This document shows, one piece after another, positions 17,905 to 28,935 of a stretch of 41,000 nt of DNA. The position numbers were made by a program, and so were the translations under genes. Source of the stretch: Prorocentrum cordatum. Taxonomy: Eukaryota > Sar > Dinophyceae > Prorocentrales > Prorocentraceae. Location of the stretch: the NCBI GenBank assembly GCA_963575745.1, contig CAUYUJ010019605.1, positions 1-41,000 on the forward strand, read 5' to 3'. Each line of letters opens with the position of its first letter. The stretch's first letter is position 1. The notes under the pieces are model-generated. The model had not been told where the DNA came from. It ran no database searches and was given only the letters and a program-made list of their open reading frames with translations.

Positions 17905-20780
17905 CGTGGCACTTTCTCGACACCACAGGGGGTGCGCAGGGGGTGGTCTCAGCTCGGCCGCTATCCACGACACTGGCGCAAAGCCTAGCAGGCGTGGCAC
18001 TTTCTCGACACCACAGGGGGTGCGCAGGGGGTGGTCTCTCACCGCGGTCCCTATCCACGACACTGGCGCAAAGCCTAGCAGGCGTGGCACGTTCTCGACA
18101 CCAAAGGGGGTGGGCAGGGGGTGGTCTCTCAGCTCGGCCGCTATCCACGACACTGGCGCAAAGCCTAGCAGGCGTGGCACTTTCTCGACACCACAGGGGG
18201 TGCGCAGGGGGTGGTCTCTCAGCTCGGCGGCGCTAGCAGGCGTGGCACTTTCTCGACACCACAGGGGGTGCGCAGGGGGTGGTCTCTCAGCTCGGCGCTA
18301 ACGACACTGGCGCAAAGCCTAGCAGGCGTGGCACTTTCTCAGACATGGGGGCAAGGGGGGGTGGTCTCGCAGCACCTAGCTGGGACACTGCGCAGGGGGT
18401 GGTCTCTCAGCTCGGCCGCTATCCACGACACTGGCGCAAAGCTAGCAGGCGTGGCACTTTCGCGACACCACAGGGGGTGCGCAGGGGGTGGTCTCTCAGC
18501 TCGGCCGCTATCCACGACACTGGCGCAAAGCCTAGCAGGCGTGGCACTTTCTCGACACCACAGGGGTGCGCAGGGGGTGGTCTCTCAGCTCGGCCGCTAT
18601 CCACGACACTGGCGCAAAGCCTAGCAGGCGTGGCACTTTCTCGACACCACAGGGGGTGCGCAGGGGGTGGTCTCTCAGCTCGGCCGCTATCCACGACACT
18701 GGCGCAAAGCCTAGCAGGCGTGGCACTTTCTCGACACCACAGGGGGTGCGCAGGGGGTGGTCTCTCAGCTCGGCCGCTATCCACGACACTGGCGCAAAGC
18801 CTAGCAGGCGTGGCACTTTCTCGACACCACAGGGGGTGCGCAGGGGGTGGTCTCTCAGCTCGGCCGCTATCCACGACACTGGCGCAAAGCTAGCAGGCGT
18901 GGCACTTTCTCGACACCACAGGGGGTGCGCAGGGGGTGGTCTCTCAGCTCGGCCGCTATCCACGACACTGGCGCAAAGCCTAGCAGGCGTGGCACTTTCT
19001 CGACACCACAGGGGGTGCGCAGGGGGTGGTCTCTCAGCTCGGCCGCTATCCACGACACTGGCGCAAAGCCTAGCAGGCGTGGCACTTTCTCGACACCACA
19101 GGGGGTGCGCAGGGGGTGGTCTCTCAGCTCGGCCGCTATCCACGACACTGGCGCAAAGGCTAGCAGGCGTGGCACTTTCGCGACACCACAGGGGGTGCGC
19201 AGGGGGTGGTCTCTCAGCTCGGCCGCTATCCACGACACTGGCGCAAAGCTAGCAGGCGTGGCACTTTCTCGACACCACAGGGGGTGCGCAGGGGGTGGTC
19301 TCTCAGCTCGGCCGCTATCCACGACACTGGCGCAAAGCCTAGCAAGCGTGGCACTTTCTCGACACCACAGGGGGTGCGCAGGGGGTGGTCTCTCAGCTCG
19401 GCCGCTATCCACGACACTGGCGCAAAGCCTAGCAGGCGTGGCACTTTCTCGACACCACAGGGGGTGGGCAGGGGGTGGTCTCTCAGCTCGGCCGCTATCC
19501 ACGACACTGGCGCAAAGCCTAGCAGGCGTGGCACTTTCTCGACACCACAGGGGGTGCGCAGGGGGTGGTCTCTCAGCTCGGCCGCTATCCACGACACTGG
19601 CGCAAAGCCTAGCAGGCGTGGCACTTTCTCGACACCACAGGGGGTGCGCAGGGGGTGGTCTCTCAGCTCGGCCGCTATCCACGACACTGGCGCAAAGCCT
19701 AGCAGGCGTGGCACTTTCTCGACACCACAGGGGGTGCGCAGGGGGTGGTCTCTCAGCTCGGCCGCTATCCACGACACTGGCGCAAAGCCTAGCAGGCGTG
19801 GCACTTTCTCGACACCACAGGGGGTGCGCAGGGGGTGGTCTCTCAGCTCGGCCGCTATCCACGACACTGGCGCAAAGCCTAGCAGGCGTGGCACTTTCTC
19901 GACACCACAGGGGGCGCAGGCAGGGGGTGGTCTCTCAGCTCGGCCGCTATCCACGACACTGGCGCAAAGCCTAGCAGGCGTGGCACTTTCTCGACACCAC
20001 AGGGGGTGCGCAGGGGGTGGTCTCTCAGCTCGGCCGCTATCCACGACACTGGCGCAAAGGCTAGCAGGCGTGGCACTTTCTCGACACCACAGGGGGTGCG
20101 CAGGGGGTGGTCTCTCAGCTCGGCCGCTATCCACGACACTGGCGCAAAGCCTAGCAGGCGTGGCACTTTCTCGACACCACAGGGGTGCGCAGGGGGTGGT
20201 CTCTCAGCTCGGCCGCTATCCACGACACTGGCGCAAAGCCTAGCAGGCGTGGCACTTTCTCGACACCACAGGGGGTGCGCAGGGGGTGGTCTCTCAGCTC
20301 GGCCGCTATCCACGACACTGGCGCAAAGCCTAGCAGGCGTGGCACTTTCTCGACACCACAGGGGGTGGGCAGGGGGTGGTCTCTCAGCTCGGCCGCTATC
20401 CACGACACTGGCGCAAAGCTAGCAGGCGTGGCACTTTCTCGACACCACAGGGGGTGCGCAGGGGGTGGTCTCTCAGCTCGGCCGCTATCCACGACACTGG
20501 CGCAAAGCCTAGCAGGCGTGGCACTTTCTCGACACCACAGGGGGTGCGCAGGGGGTGGTCTCTCAGCTCGGCCGCTATCCACGACACTGGCGCAAAGCGC
20601 AGGCGTGGCACTTTCTCGACACCACAGGGGGTGCGCAGGGGGTGGTCTCTCAGCTCGGCCGCTATCCACGACACTGGCGCAAAGGCTAGCAGGCGTGGCA
20701 CTTTCTCGACACCACAGGGGGTGCGCAGGGGGTGGTCTCTCAGCTCGGCCGCCCACGACACTGGCGCAAAGCCTAGCAGG
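17905..20780. repeat. 90-bp satellite, ~32 copies
   Basis: Exact 90-bp period in the homogeneous part (for example GCACTTTCTC at 19441, 19531 and 19621). The monomer contains GGCGTGGCACTTTCTCGAC, CACAGGGGGTGCGCAGGGGG, CTCAGCTCGGCCGCTATCC and ACACTGGCGCAAAGCCTAGC. Copies differ by few bases; recurrent variants are AAAGCTAGC, AAAGGCTAGC, TTTCGCGAC and GGTGGGCAGG. The first copies, near 18230-18400, are truncated. Because 90 is divisible by three, two plus frames and at least two minus frames stay open, giving artefactual frames of up to 375 codons. Confidence 0.97.
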
Positions 20781-20813
20781 GAACATTCGCGACGAGGGCC
20801 CAGAACGCAGGAT

Positions 20814-20816
<3 letters not shown>

Positions 20817-20850
<34 letters not shown>
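20817..20850. repeat. (TA)n microsatellite
   Basis: About fifteen TA units near the right edge of the insertion in M2. Confidence 0.95.
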
Positions 20851-20853
<3 letters not shown>

Positions 20854-20930
20854 AGCAAACACATAAGATTTAAATTAAGTATGTGGGGTTCCTCGGTAGC
20901 GTAATTGTCCTATGGTTTTGGAGGGATTTG

Positions 20931-21651
20931 GCCCTCTTCGGGGCCTCCTGAGGGAGCTCTCTGGCCACTTGGAGCCGTCTTGGAGCGGTCTTGGGGCCTC
21001 TTGGAGCATCGTGGGAGCCATCTTGAGGCATCTTGGGATATGTTGAGCCATCTTGGAGGTCAGCTTAGGCTCTCCCAGGCGCTCTTAGAGTCATCTTAAG
21101 CAGTGCCCCCCGTCCAGGAGGCCAAAGTGTGGCCAAAACCGTAGTAAAACAAATGATTTTGGCATTCTCGCCGAGGCCTCTTGGAGCGTTTTGGGGCCTC
21201 TTCGGGGTCTCTTGGGAGCTTATTCGGGGCATCTTGGGGGCCTATTGGGAGCCTCTTGGGGCCTCCTGGCCACCTCTTGGGGCCCTCTTGGGACACCCTA
21301 GGGAGTCTTGGGGGGCGCTTTCGGGACCATCTCGGAGGAGATCGATCAAAGAAGGGGGGGTCTCAATTAGCGCTGCCCCCCAAAACGCCAAAATGAAGCC
21401 AAAACCTTGGTATTACCCATGATTTGGGCTTCCTCGCCGAGGCCGCTCTGGACGCTCCGAAGACCCGCGAAACGCCCCCCCCAGGTCCAGGGGAGGGGAT
21501 AAGGGTGAGGGGTCAAGAGTCTCCCTCTCCGCCCGCAAGCCGTCTCGCTCACTCCCACGCACCCTCCCAACACATACGTAGCACCCGAGCCTGGCCCGAG
21601 CCGTAGCATATGCAGCAGTCGTTTGTGGATGGGCAGCTATTGGGGGCCAAT

Positions 21652-21689
<38 letters not shown>

Positions 21690-22097
21690 GCGCCGCCCGC
21701 CGCCGCCGCCGCCGCCCCCGCCGCCGCCACCGCCGCAGCCGCCGCAGCCGCTGCCCCCGCCGCAGCCGCCGCCGCCGCCAAGTGTATTCTGTATTGGTGT
21801 TTTGACAGGGATGGTGGGGGGAGGCCGCATCGGGTTCGCTGCGCATGCTCCGAATTTGGAGACAGAGTGTGTTGTAGATTGATTAGTTACCAGGTATGGT
21901 GGGGGCAGAGTGTGTTTTGCATTGTTTTTTACAAAGGATGGTGGTGGGGAGCCGCATGGACCTGGGCTGGCTCCCAGTCGCCTGGGGGAGGGGGTGCATA
22001 CTAATAGGAAACAGTGATAAACCCTTCCCCGAAGGGGAGAAGGGAGTGGAAAAGGAAACACCCTAAACCACTTACGCCCCAAAGGGCTGGTGGGATT
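20931..22097. mobile_element. Module M2, right part
   Basis: Continues M2 after the insertion, collinear with 22490-23727 of M3: GAGCCATCTTGGAGG, AAAACAAATGATTTTGGC, GGAGATCGATCAAAGAA, CACATACGTAGCACCCGAG, the CCG tract, CTCCGAATTTGGAG, and CCCTTCCCCGAAGGGGAGAAGG. It ends with GGGCTGGTGGGATT. Confidence 0.75.
21651..21779. repeat. CCG trinucleotide tract in M2
   Basis: Nearly pure CCG/GCC repeats with interspersed CAG and ACC. Poly-Pro on plus and poly-Gly/Ala on minus are artefacts of the repeat. Confidence 0.95.
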
Positions 22098-22126
22098 CTA
22101 GACGCTTCACGTAACCCCACAAGCCC
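22084..22126. repeat. Hairpin junction between M2 and M3
   Basis: GGGCTGGTGGGATT, the same 15-base loop as at 17304-17318, then AACCCCACAAGCCC. Confidence 0.85.
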
Positions 22127-23289
22127 ATCCAGAAACGATGCCCAGAGGAATTGCCTCGATCAGGGAAGTGGGCAGCACACAGAGGAAGGGTCCCCCAGTG
22201 GAGGCCTCGATGGCCTCTTGGCGGTCCCGGACGCCTCTTAGAGCGTCTTGGGTGCCTCGGAGAGCTTCTTGGGGCCTCTTGATGGTCTCTTGGGAGCCTC
22301 TTGGAGGCCTCTTGGAGACCTCTTGGGCGCCTGTTGGGGCCTCCTGGGCGCCTCGTGGGGCCCTCTGGACGCGCTCTTGGGAGCCTTGGGAGCGCTCTTG
22401 GAGCCCTCTTGGGCCATCTTGGAGCCATCTTGAAGCATCGGATTGCCATCGGAAGCGAAAAGGCGAGAAAGCCAAAAACATTGATCTTCGAGGCCTCCTG
22501 GGGGAGCCCTCTGGCCACTTGGAGCGGTCTTGGGGCCTCTTGGAGCATCGTGGGGGCCATCTTGAGGCATCTCGGGATATATTGAGCCATCTTGGAGGTC
22601 ATCTTGGGCTCTCCCGGGCGCTCTTGGAGTCATCTTAAGCAGTGCCCCCCCCCCAGGAGGCCAAAATGTTGCCAAAATCGTAGTAAAACAAATGATTTTG
22701 GCATTCTCGCCGAGGCCTCTTGGAGCGTTTTGGGGCCTCTTCGGGGTCTCTTGGGAGCTTATTCGGGGCATCTTGGGGGCCTATTGGGGGCCCCTTGGGG
22801 CCTCCTGGCCGCCTCTTGGGGCCCTCTTGGGACACCCTAGGGAGTCTTGGGGGGCGCTTTCGGGACCATCTCGGAGGAGATCGATCAAAGAAGGGCGGTC
22901 CCTCAATCAGCGCTGCCCCCCCCAAATGCCAAAACGTTGGTAAAACCGATGACTTCGGCTTCCTCGCCGAGGCCGCTTTGGACGCTCTGAAGACCCGCGA
23001 AACGCCCCCCCATGTCCAGGGGAAGGGGCACGGGGAGGGGCAAGACTCCCTCCCCGCCCGCAAGCCGTCTCGCTCACTCCCACCCGCCCTCCCAACACAT
23101 ACGTAGCACCCGAGCCTGGCCCGAGCCTCAGCATATTCAGCAGTCGTCTTTGGATGGGCAGCTACTGGGGGCGAATCCGCCGCCGCCCCCGCCTCCGCCG
23201 CCGCCGCCGCCGCCCGTCGCCGCCGCCGCCGCCGCCGCCGTCCCCGCTGCCGAATCGCCGCAGCCGCAGCCGCTGCCGCCGCAGCCGCT

Positions 23290-23320
<31 letters not shown>

Positions 23321-23727
23321 CCGACCCCGCCGCCGCCGCCGCCACCGCCGCCGCCACCGCCGCAGCCGCCGCAGCCGCTGCCCCCGCCGCAGCCGCCGCC
23401 GCCAAGGGTACTCCGTATTGTTTCTTGACAGGGATGGTGTGGGGAGGCCGCATCGGGATCGCTGCGCATACTCCGAATTTGGAGGCAGAGTGTGTTTTGC
23501 ATTGTTTTGTTTCAAGGGATGTTGGGGGGGGGTCCGCATGGTCTCGGGTATTGCTTTTTACAAGGTATGGTGGGGGGGGCCGCATGGTCTCGGGTTGGCT
23601 CCCAGTCGCTTGGGGGAGGGGGTGTATATGAATAGAGAACAGTGATTAATCCCTTCCCCGAAGGGAAAGAAGGGGGTGGAAGAGGAAACACACTAAACCA
23701 CCTACGCCCTAAAGAGCTGGTGGGATT
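22113..23727. mobile_element. Module M3, most complete copy
   Basis: 1,615 bp from AACCCCACAAGCCC to GAGCTGGTGGGATT, imperfect 14-bp terminal inverted repeats. Order: CATCCAGAAACGATGCCC, GGCCTCTTGG-type minisatellite, GGAAGCGAAAAGGCG, a second minisatellite part, GATCGATCAAAGAAG, CACATACGTAGCACCCG, CCG tract, AATTTGGAGGCAGAGTGTG, and TTCCCCGAAGGGAAAGAAGG. No open frame has coding character. It serves as the reference for M1 (internal deletion) and M2 (insertion). Confidence 0.7.
23177..23402. repeat. CCG trinucleotide tract in M3
   Basis: About 225 bp of CCG/GCC with CAG and CGC interruptions, at the same place as the tract at 21651-21779 but nearly twice as long. Confidence 0.95.
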
Positions 23728-24850
23728 TCGCCACGTCGCAGCCCGTTGCCGCCGCGTTGCCGCCCTCTTGGGAGTCCGTCGAGGTTTCGCCGTATCGCCG
23801 CCCGTTGCCGCCTCGTTGCCGCCCATTTGGGGGGTCCGTCGAGGTTTCTGCGCGTCGGTGTCGAGGTTTCGCCGCGTCGCCCGTCGTGCACGCCTCGTTG
23901 CAGCCCATTTGGGGGGTCCGTCGAGGTTCCACCGCCCGTTGCCGCATCGCTGCCCCCCGCTTGGTGTGTCCGTCGAGATTTCGCCGCGTCGCCGGCATTT
24001 GCCACCCATTTGGGAGTCCGAGGTTTCGCCATGTCGCCGGCCGTTGCCGCCTCGTTGCGGCGTCGCCGGCCGTTGCCGCCTCGTTGCCGCCCGCTTGTGG
24101 GGTCCGTCGATGTTTCCCAGAGTCGCCACCCTTTGCCGCCTAGTTGCCGCCAACTTGGTGGGTCAGTCGAGGTTTCGCCGCCCGTTGCCGCCTCTTTGCC
24201 GCCCACTTGGTGTGTCCGTCGAGATTTCGCCGCGCCGCCGACGTTTGCCGCCTCGTTTCCGTCCACTTGGTGGTACCGTCGAGGTTTTACCGCATCGCCG
24301 GCCGTCGCCGCCTCGTCGCTGCCCATTTGGGGAGTCCGAGGTTCCGCCGCTTCGCCTCCCTTTGCGGCCTCGTTACTGCCCATTCGGGGGCTCCGTCGAG
24401 ATTTCGCCGCCCGTTGCCGCCTGTTTGCCGCTCTCTTGGTGTGTCCGTCGAGATGTCGCCGCGTCGCCGACGTTTGCCGCCTCGCTGCCGTCCACTTGGT
24501 GGGTCCGTCGAGGTTTTGCCGCATCGCCGGCCGCTGCCGCCTCGTTGCCGCCCATGTGGGGGGTCCGTCGAGGTTCCGCCTTGTCGCCTCCCTTTGCCGC
24601 CTCGTTGCTGCCCATTCAGAGGCTCCGTCGAGATTTCGCCGCCCGTTGCCGCCTGTTCGCCGCCCACTTGGTGTGTCCGTCGCCGACGTTTGCCGCCTCG
24701 TTGCCGCCCATTCGGAGCTCCGTCGAGATTTCGCCACCCGTTGCCGCCTCGCTGCCGCCCACTTGGGGATGTTCTTCTAGGTTTCGCTGCGTCGCCAGCC
24801 GCTGCCGCCTCGTTGCCGTCCACTTTGGGGGTCCAACGAGGTTTCGCCGC
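23728..24850. repeat. 60-bp minisatellite, ~19 copies
   Basis: Monomer words are GTTTCGCCGCGTCGCC, GCCGTTGCCGCCTCGTTGCC, CCCATTTGGGGGGTCC and GTCGAG. Two subtypes alternate in places: ATTTGGGGGGTCCGTCGAGG, and ACTTGGTGTGTCCGTCGAGA. The array begins right after CTGGTGGGATT at 23717-23727. Frames of up to 419 codons are repeat translations. Confidence 0.93.
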
Positions 24851-26390
24851 ACCACAGTGCGTACACCATATGGCTTGCACCGCATAGTTTGCACCACGTA
24901 GAGTTCAGCACATAGCCTTCAAATCCACGTGCAATAACTTTTTGCGTTGTTTCGTTCAGTTTGCGTCGCCTTGCGTTGAACAGATTGACATAGATAGCGT
25001 TCCAGCTTTCCAATGGCATCAGTATAGCACGGCAGATGAAAGCAGTAGCAAGGTATTGGTATAGCAGGAAGGGTGTCGCATAGCGCATTGTGCGATATGT
25101 TGTTTCGCATTGAATCCCATTATTTTCCATCGCATTGGTTCGCATGCTTCACATTGCTATGTTTTACTCACCTGTTTTGATGTGCGCTACATTGCTTGTT
25201 GGCTTCGCCTTTCCTTTAACTGCTCTAGATTACATTGCGCGCTGCCTTGCATGATAGGTTTTGATGTGACTTGTGTTGCAGTGCGTTGGATTGCTTGTAT
25301 TTGCTGCTCAAAGAAGACGTCTGATTCGAACCAGGCGGGCCTCGTTGCTTGCTGCGCACAACTGCGAATGCAATGGGCTTGTCCGTCGATCGGTTTCGGC
25401 TACGAAGGAACTGGGCGAAGATCTATTGTGCAGTAATGCGGACTGGAATTATTGCTCATGGTTGTTGGTTGACTCACGTACATGCTGATTTGTATTGGTG
25501 TGCCCGTAGATGTATTCCGCTGAATGATTTGACTCGAGGTTTGACATATCGCCGAAAACGATAGAGGACAACCGCAATCAACGAACAATCATATTTTATA
25601 TGTGAGTAATTGTTTTGTGAGCCGCCCTATTCTAATTGCGACTCCAAGGCAGGGATGCGGCGGTCATTTCGGACGGTATATACACGGATCCGTCGGCAAC
25701 GAGGTAGATGCCGCGCGCGTGGCATGTGTAAGTCCCGTCGACCGCCCGAGATGCGGACCTCGAGCGCCAGCTAGGCCCATTCTGTCGGTTCAGAGCCAGC
25801 CAGTCGCGCATAGTTCAGAGCCGCTTTCGGTCAGTCGGTGAATTGTTGCTGCTTCGGAATCCTCTCGTCCGGGTTGACGCAGTAGTCAGATCACGTGTTG
25901 TTGCATATGTTAGATTGATTGTCTTGTTGTCGACGGAAGCTAAGCTTGATCATCCTACGCATTTGGGAACATGAAAGATTCAGGTAACCGTTCGGGTTTT
26001 ATGAGTCGAATGGCTCTGGAACAGTCCCGCTATCGTGGTTGGATCTTGGACAAAAGAGCTCTTGGAGGCCTGTTGTCGTACGAAGCACATCGAGCTGACC
26101 CGACGATCTTGGTTCCACGCTTGAGGCTCGAGGTTGAAGTTCCTTGATCGAGAGAGGGGCAATGGATCTAGATTCGAAGTTCGACGGTCAAAGAATTCCT
26201 CGTGCCTGGAGCCCTTCAGGCATTCAGGAAGCGACCAAAAATCGATTTGTTCAAAGCTACTGCGATTTTCTTCGGCGTGTCATGAAACGCTCCTTGCTTC
26301 CAGAAAGGACCTTCGCGCGTATAAGTTACTCCGACGGAAAGACCCCACATGAAAATCCTCTCGACTAATCTGGAAATAACCTTCACTGTC
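24851..26390. other. AT-richer single-copy region, no gene recognised
   Basis: Base composition drops abruptly from GC-rich to roughly balanced. From 24940 to 25280 words like TTGCGTTG, GCATTG and TTCGCAT recur without a fixed period. Frames are 60-120 codons and show no conserved feature. No tRNA-like A/B box pair was found. Confidence 0.5.
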
Positions 26391-28136
26391 GTGCGGGCCC
26401 CGTAGGGAAGGGGCTCCCGCCTGAGACTTCCTCACAGTTCACTCATTGACGAGGCTCCCGCTTAATATTTCCCGCATATTCAAGCCTCAGGGGCCCAAAA
26501 GTGACGACAGTTGCAGGTTCGAGGATGACCCGCTCGGATTAGAAACATGAAATGCGGGCCATAGGGGGAGGGCTCCCGCCTGAGACGTCTTGCAATTCAC
26601 TCACAGACGAGCCTCACGCCTGATACTTCCCCATATTCATACCTCAGGAGCCCAAAAGTGACGACAATTACAGGTTCGAGGATGACCCGCTCGGATTGGA
26701 AACATGACTTGCGAACCCCACAAGTAGAGAGTTCCCGCCTGATACTTCCTCCATTTTCATGCCTCCGGAACCCAAAAGTGACGACAGTCACAGGCTCGAG
26801 GATGACGCGCTCGGATTAGAAACATAAAGTGCGGGCCCCATAGGGAGATGGCTCCCGCCTGAGACTTCCTCGCAATCCACTCACAGACGAGCCTCCCGCC
26901 TGATACGTTCCCCATGTTCAGGCCACTGGAGCCCAAAAGTGACGACAGTTACAGGTTCGAGGATGGCCGGCCCGTTCGGATTAAAAACATGAAGTGTGGG
27001 CCCCATACGGAAAGGGCTTCCGCCTGAGACTTCTTTGCAATTCACTCACACACCAGCTTGCCGCCTGATAGTTATTTACCCCATATTCACGATTCAGGAG
27101 CCCAAAAGTTACGACAGTTAAAGGTTCGACGATGACCCGCTCGGATTAGAAACATGAGGTGTGGTTCCATCTGAAATCTCTTCGCAACTCACTCAGACGA
27201 GCCTCCCTCCTGATATTTCCCCCATATTCACGCCGCAGGAGCCCACAAGCGGCCACACTTACATGTTCGAGGATGACACGCTCGGATTGGAAACATGAAG
27301 TGCGGGCTCCATAGCGAGAGGGTTCCTGCCTGAGACTTCCTCGCAATTCACTCACTGACGAGCTTCCCGCCTGATACGTCCTCCATATTCAAGCCTCAGG
27401 AGCCCAAATATGACGACAGGTACAGGTTCGAGGATGGCCCGCTCGGATCAAAAATATGAAGTGCGGGCCACATGGGGAGAGGGCTCCCGCCTGAGACTTC
27501 CTCGCAATTAACTCACAGACGAGCCTCCAGCCTGATATTTCCCCCGTACTCAGGCCTCAAGGCCCAAAAGTGACTGATACGCTCGGATTCGAAACATGAA
27601 GTGCAAGCCCCACAAGGAGAGGGCTCCCGCCTGAGATTTCCTTGCAATTCACTCACGGACCAACCTCCCGCTTGATACTGGCCCAATTTCATACCCCAGG
27701 AGCCCAAAAGTGACGACAGTTAAGGGTTCGAGGATGACGCGCTCGGATTAGAAACATGAGTGAGAGGGCTTCCGCCTGAGACTTCTTCGCAGTTCATTCA
27801 CAGACAGGATTCAAGCCTCCGGAACCCAAAAGTGACGACGGTTACAGGTTCGAGGATGACCCGCTCGGATTGGAAACATGAAGTACGAGCCCCATAGGGA
27901 GAGGGCTCCCGCCTAAGACTTCCCCGCCATTCACTCGCAGACTACCCTCCCGCCTGATACTTCCCCCATTATCAGGCCTCAGGAGCCCAAAAATGACGAC
28001 AGTTATAGGTTCGAGGATGACCCGCTCGGGTTAGAAACGTGATGTGCGGGCCCCATAGCGAGAGGACTTCCGCTTGAGACTTGTTCGCAATTCACTCACA
28101 GGCGAGCCCCCCGCCCGATACTTCCCCCATATTTAG
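26391..28136. repeat. ~155-bp satellite, ~11 copies
   Basis: Monomer words in order: GGGCCCCATAGGGAGAGGG, CTCCCGCCTGAGACTTCC, TTCACTCACAGACGAGCC, TCCCGCCTGATACTTCCCCC, AGGAGCCCAAAAGTGACGAC, and GTTCGAGGATGACCCGCTCGG. The last word recurs near 26515, 26675, 26796, 26955, 27125, 27267, 27427, 27727, 27848 and 28011. Copies diverge by point changes and small deletions. Each monomer holds an internal duplication of CTCCCGCCTGA. Confidence 0.93.
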
Positions 28137-28222
28137 GATGTTGGGTGATGAGAGAGTGTGTGTGTGTGTGTGATGCGCGACTGAGTATGAGGATGATGGC
28201 GGTGGTGGTGATGTTGATGTTC

Positions 28223-28267
<45 letters not shown>

Positions 28268-28383
28268 GTGATGATGATCGATGGCCGATGGTGATGGTGA
28301 CCGATGGTGACTGACTGAGTATGATGATGGTGGTAGTGATGATGATGACCGATGTCGATGATGACCGATGACGGGGTACATGC
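28137..28383. repeat. (GT)n and (GAT)n microsatellites
   Basis: A short GT run near 28152-28172, then imperfect GAT repeats to about 28370, purest at 28222-28267. Confidence 0.95.
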
Positions 28384-28446
28384 GTGAGCGAGGCGGAGAG
28401 TGGGAGGGAGGCGAGTCTTGATTATTTCTTTACTCCTGCGTACAAG

Positions 28447-28451
28447 CATAT

Positions 28452-28482
<31 letters not shown>

Positions 28483-28507
28483 CATATATATATATATACA
28501 TACATAC
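28447..28507. repeat. (TA)n/(CATA)n microsatellite
   Basis: TA repeats interrupted by CATACA units. Confidence 0.95.
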
Positions 28508-28935
28508 AAGTGGCACGTGTGTGCCCAGGCTCATACACAAAAAAACTGAAAGGGCGTTTGAAGCAGAGAGACACCATGACTGTAGGATCGGAGATGGAAA
28601 AGGGGAAGCTGGGGCGGCGCCGCCAGGGCGTGCCTAAGAGAAGGGGAAGAGGCAGGAGGTGAACGCAGAAGAATCTAAGGTCGAGGTCGCACTCGAGCAC
28701 AAGTGGGGTTGCCACACCTTGCGATGTGTGTACCAGGGACCCCCAGGAAACCTCAGGAGGCCCGACTTGGATACCGGAAGAGGCTCCAGGAGGCCCCGGG
28801 ATTGTGAGTGTTGCGTGTGTGATGCGTGCTCTGTGTTGTGCGTGTTTTCTGTGCGTTGTAGGTGTTGTGTGTGTTATGTTTGTCTAGCGTGTGATGTGTT
28901 GGGTGTGATTTGTGTCTCTGTGTGCGCATGTAGTT
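28508..28935. other. No gene recognised; GT-rich part
   Basis: A 192-codon frame (28659-29237) is Cys/Arg/Pro-rich only because of GT-rich (28800-28930) and GGAGGCCCC repeats. I do not call it as a gene. Confidence 0.45.

Larger units (their letters stand above)
17705..20930. other. 3.2-kb insertion inside module M2
   Basis: Interrupts M2 between the words ending at 17704 and the resumption near 20931 (CTCTTCGGGGCCTCCTGAGG). It contains a small hairpin (CCCCAC at 17707-17712 with GTGGGG at 17720-17725), a CAGCACAGCT minisatellite, the 90-bp satellite, a TA repeat and a short AT-rich tail. The 9-mer GTGGGGTTC occurs at both edges (17720-17728 and 20883-20891) and may be a target-site duplication. 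Confidence 0.6.

Noticed and set aside
17199-20904. Repeat protein of up to 375 residues with a 30-residue period
   Set aside because: The period follows from a 90-bp satellite. Frames change at single-base indels and DNA identity is uniform, including silent positions.
17781-24850. CRISPR-like array from regularly repeated units
   Set aside because: No unique spacers; units are contiguous satellite or minisatellite DNA in a eukaryote-like context.
23642-24901. 419-codon open frame
   Set aside because: Translation of the 60-bp minisatellite; open in other frames and on the other strand.
26515-28030. tRNA-like GTTCGAGGATGACCC in each satellite monomer
   Set aside because: The B-box match is incomplete and no cloverleaf can be drawn.
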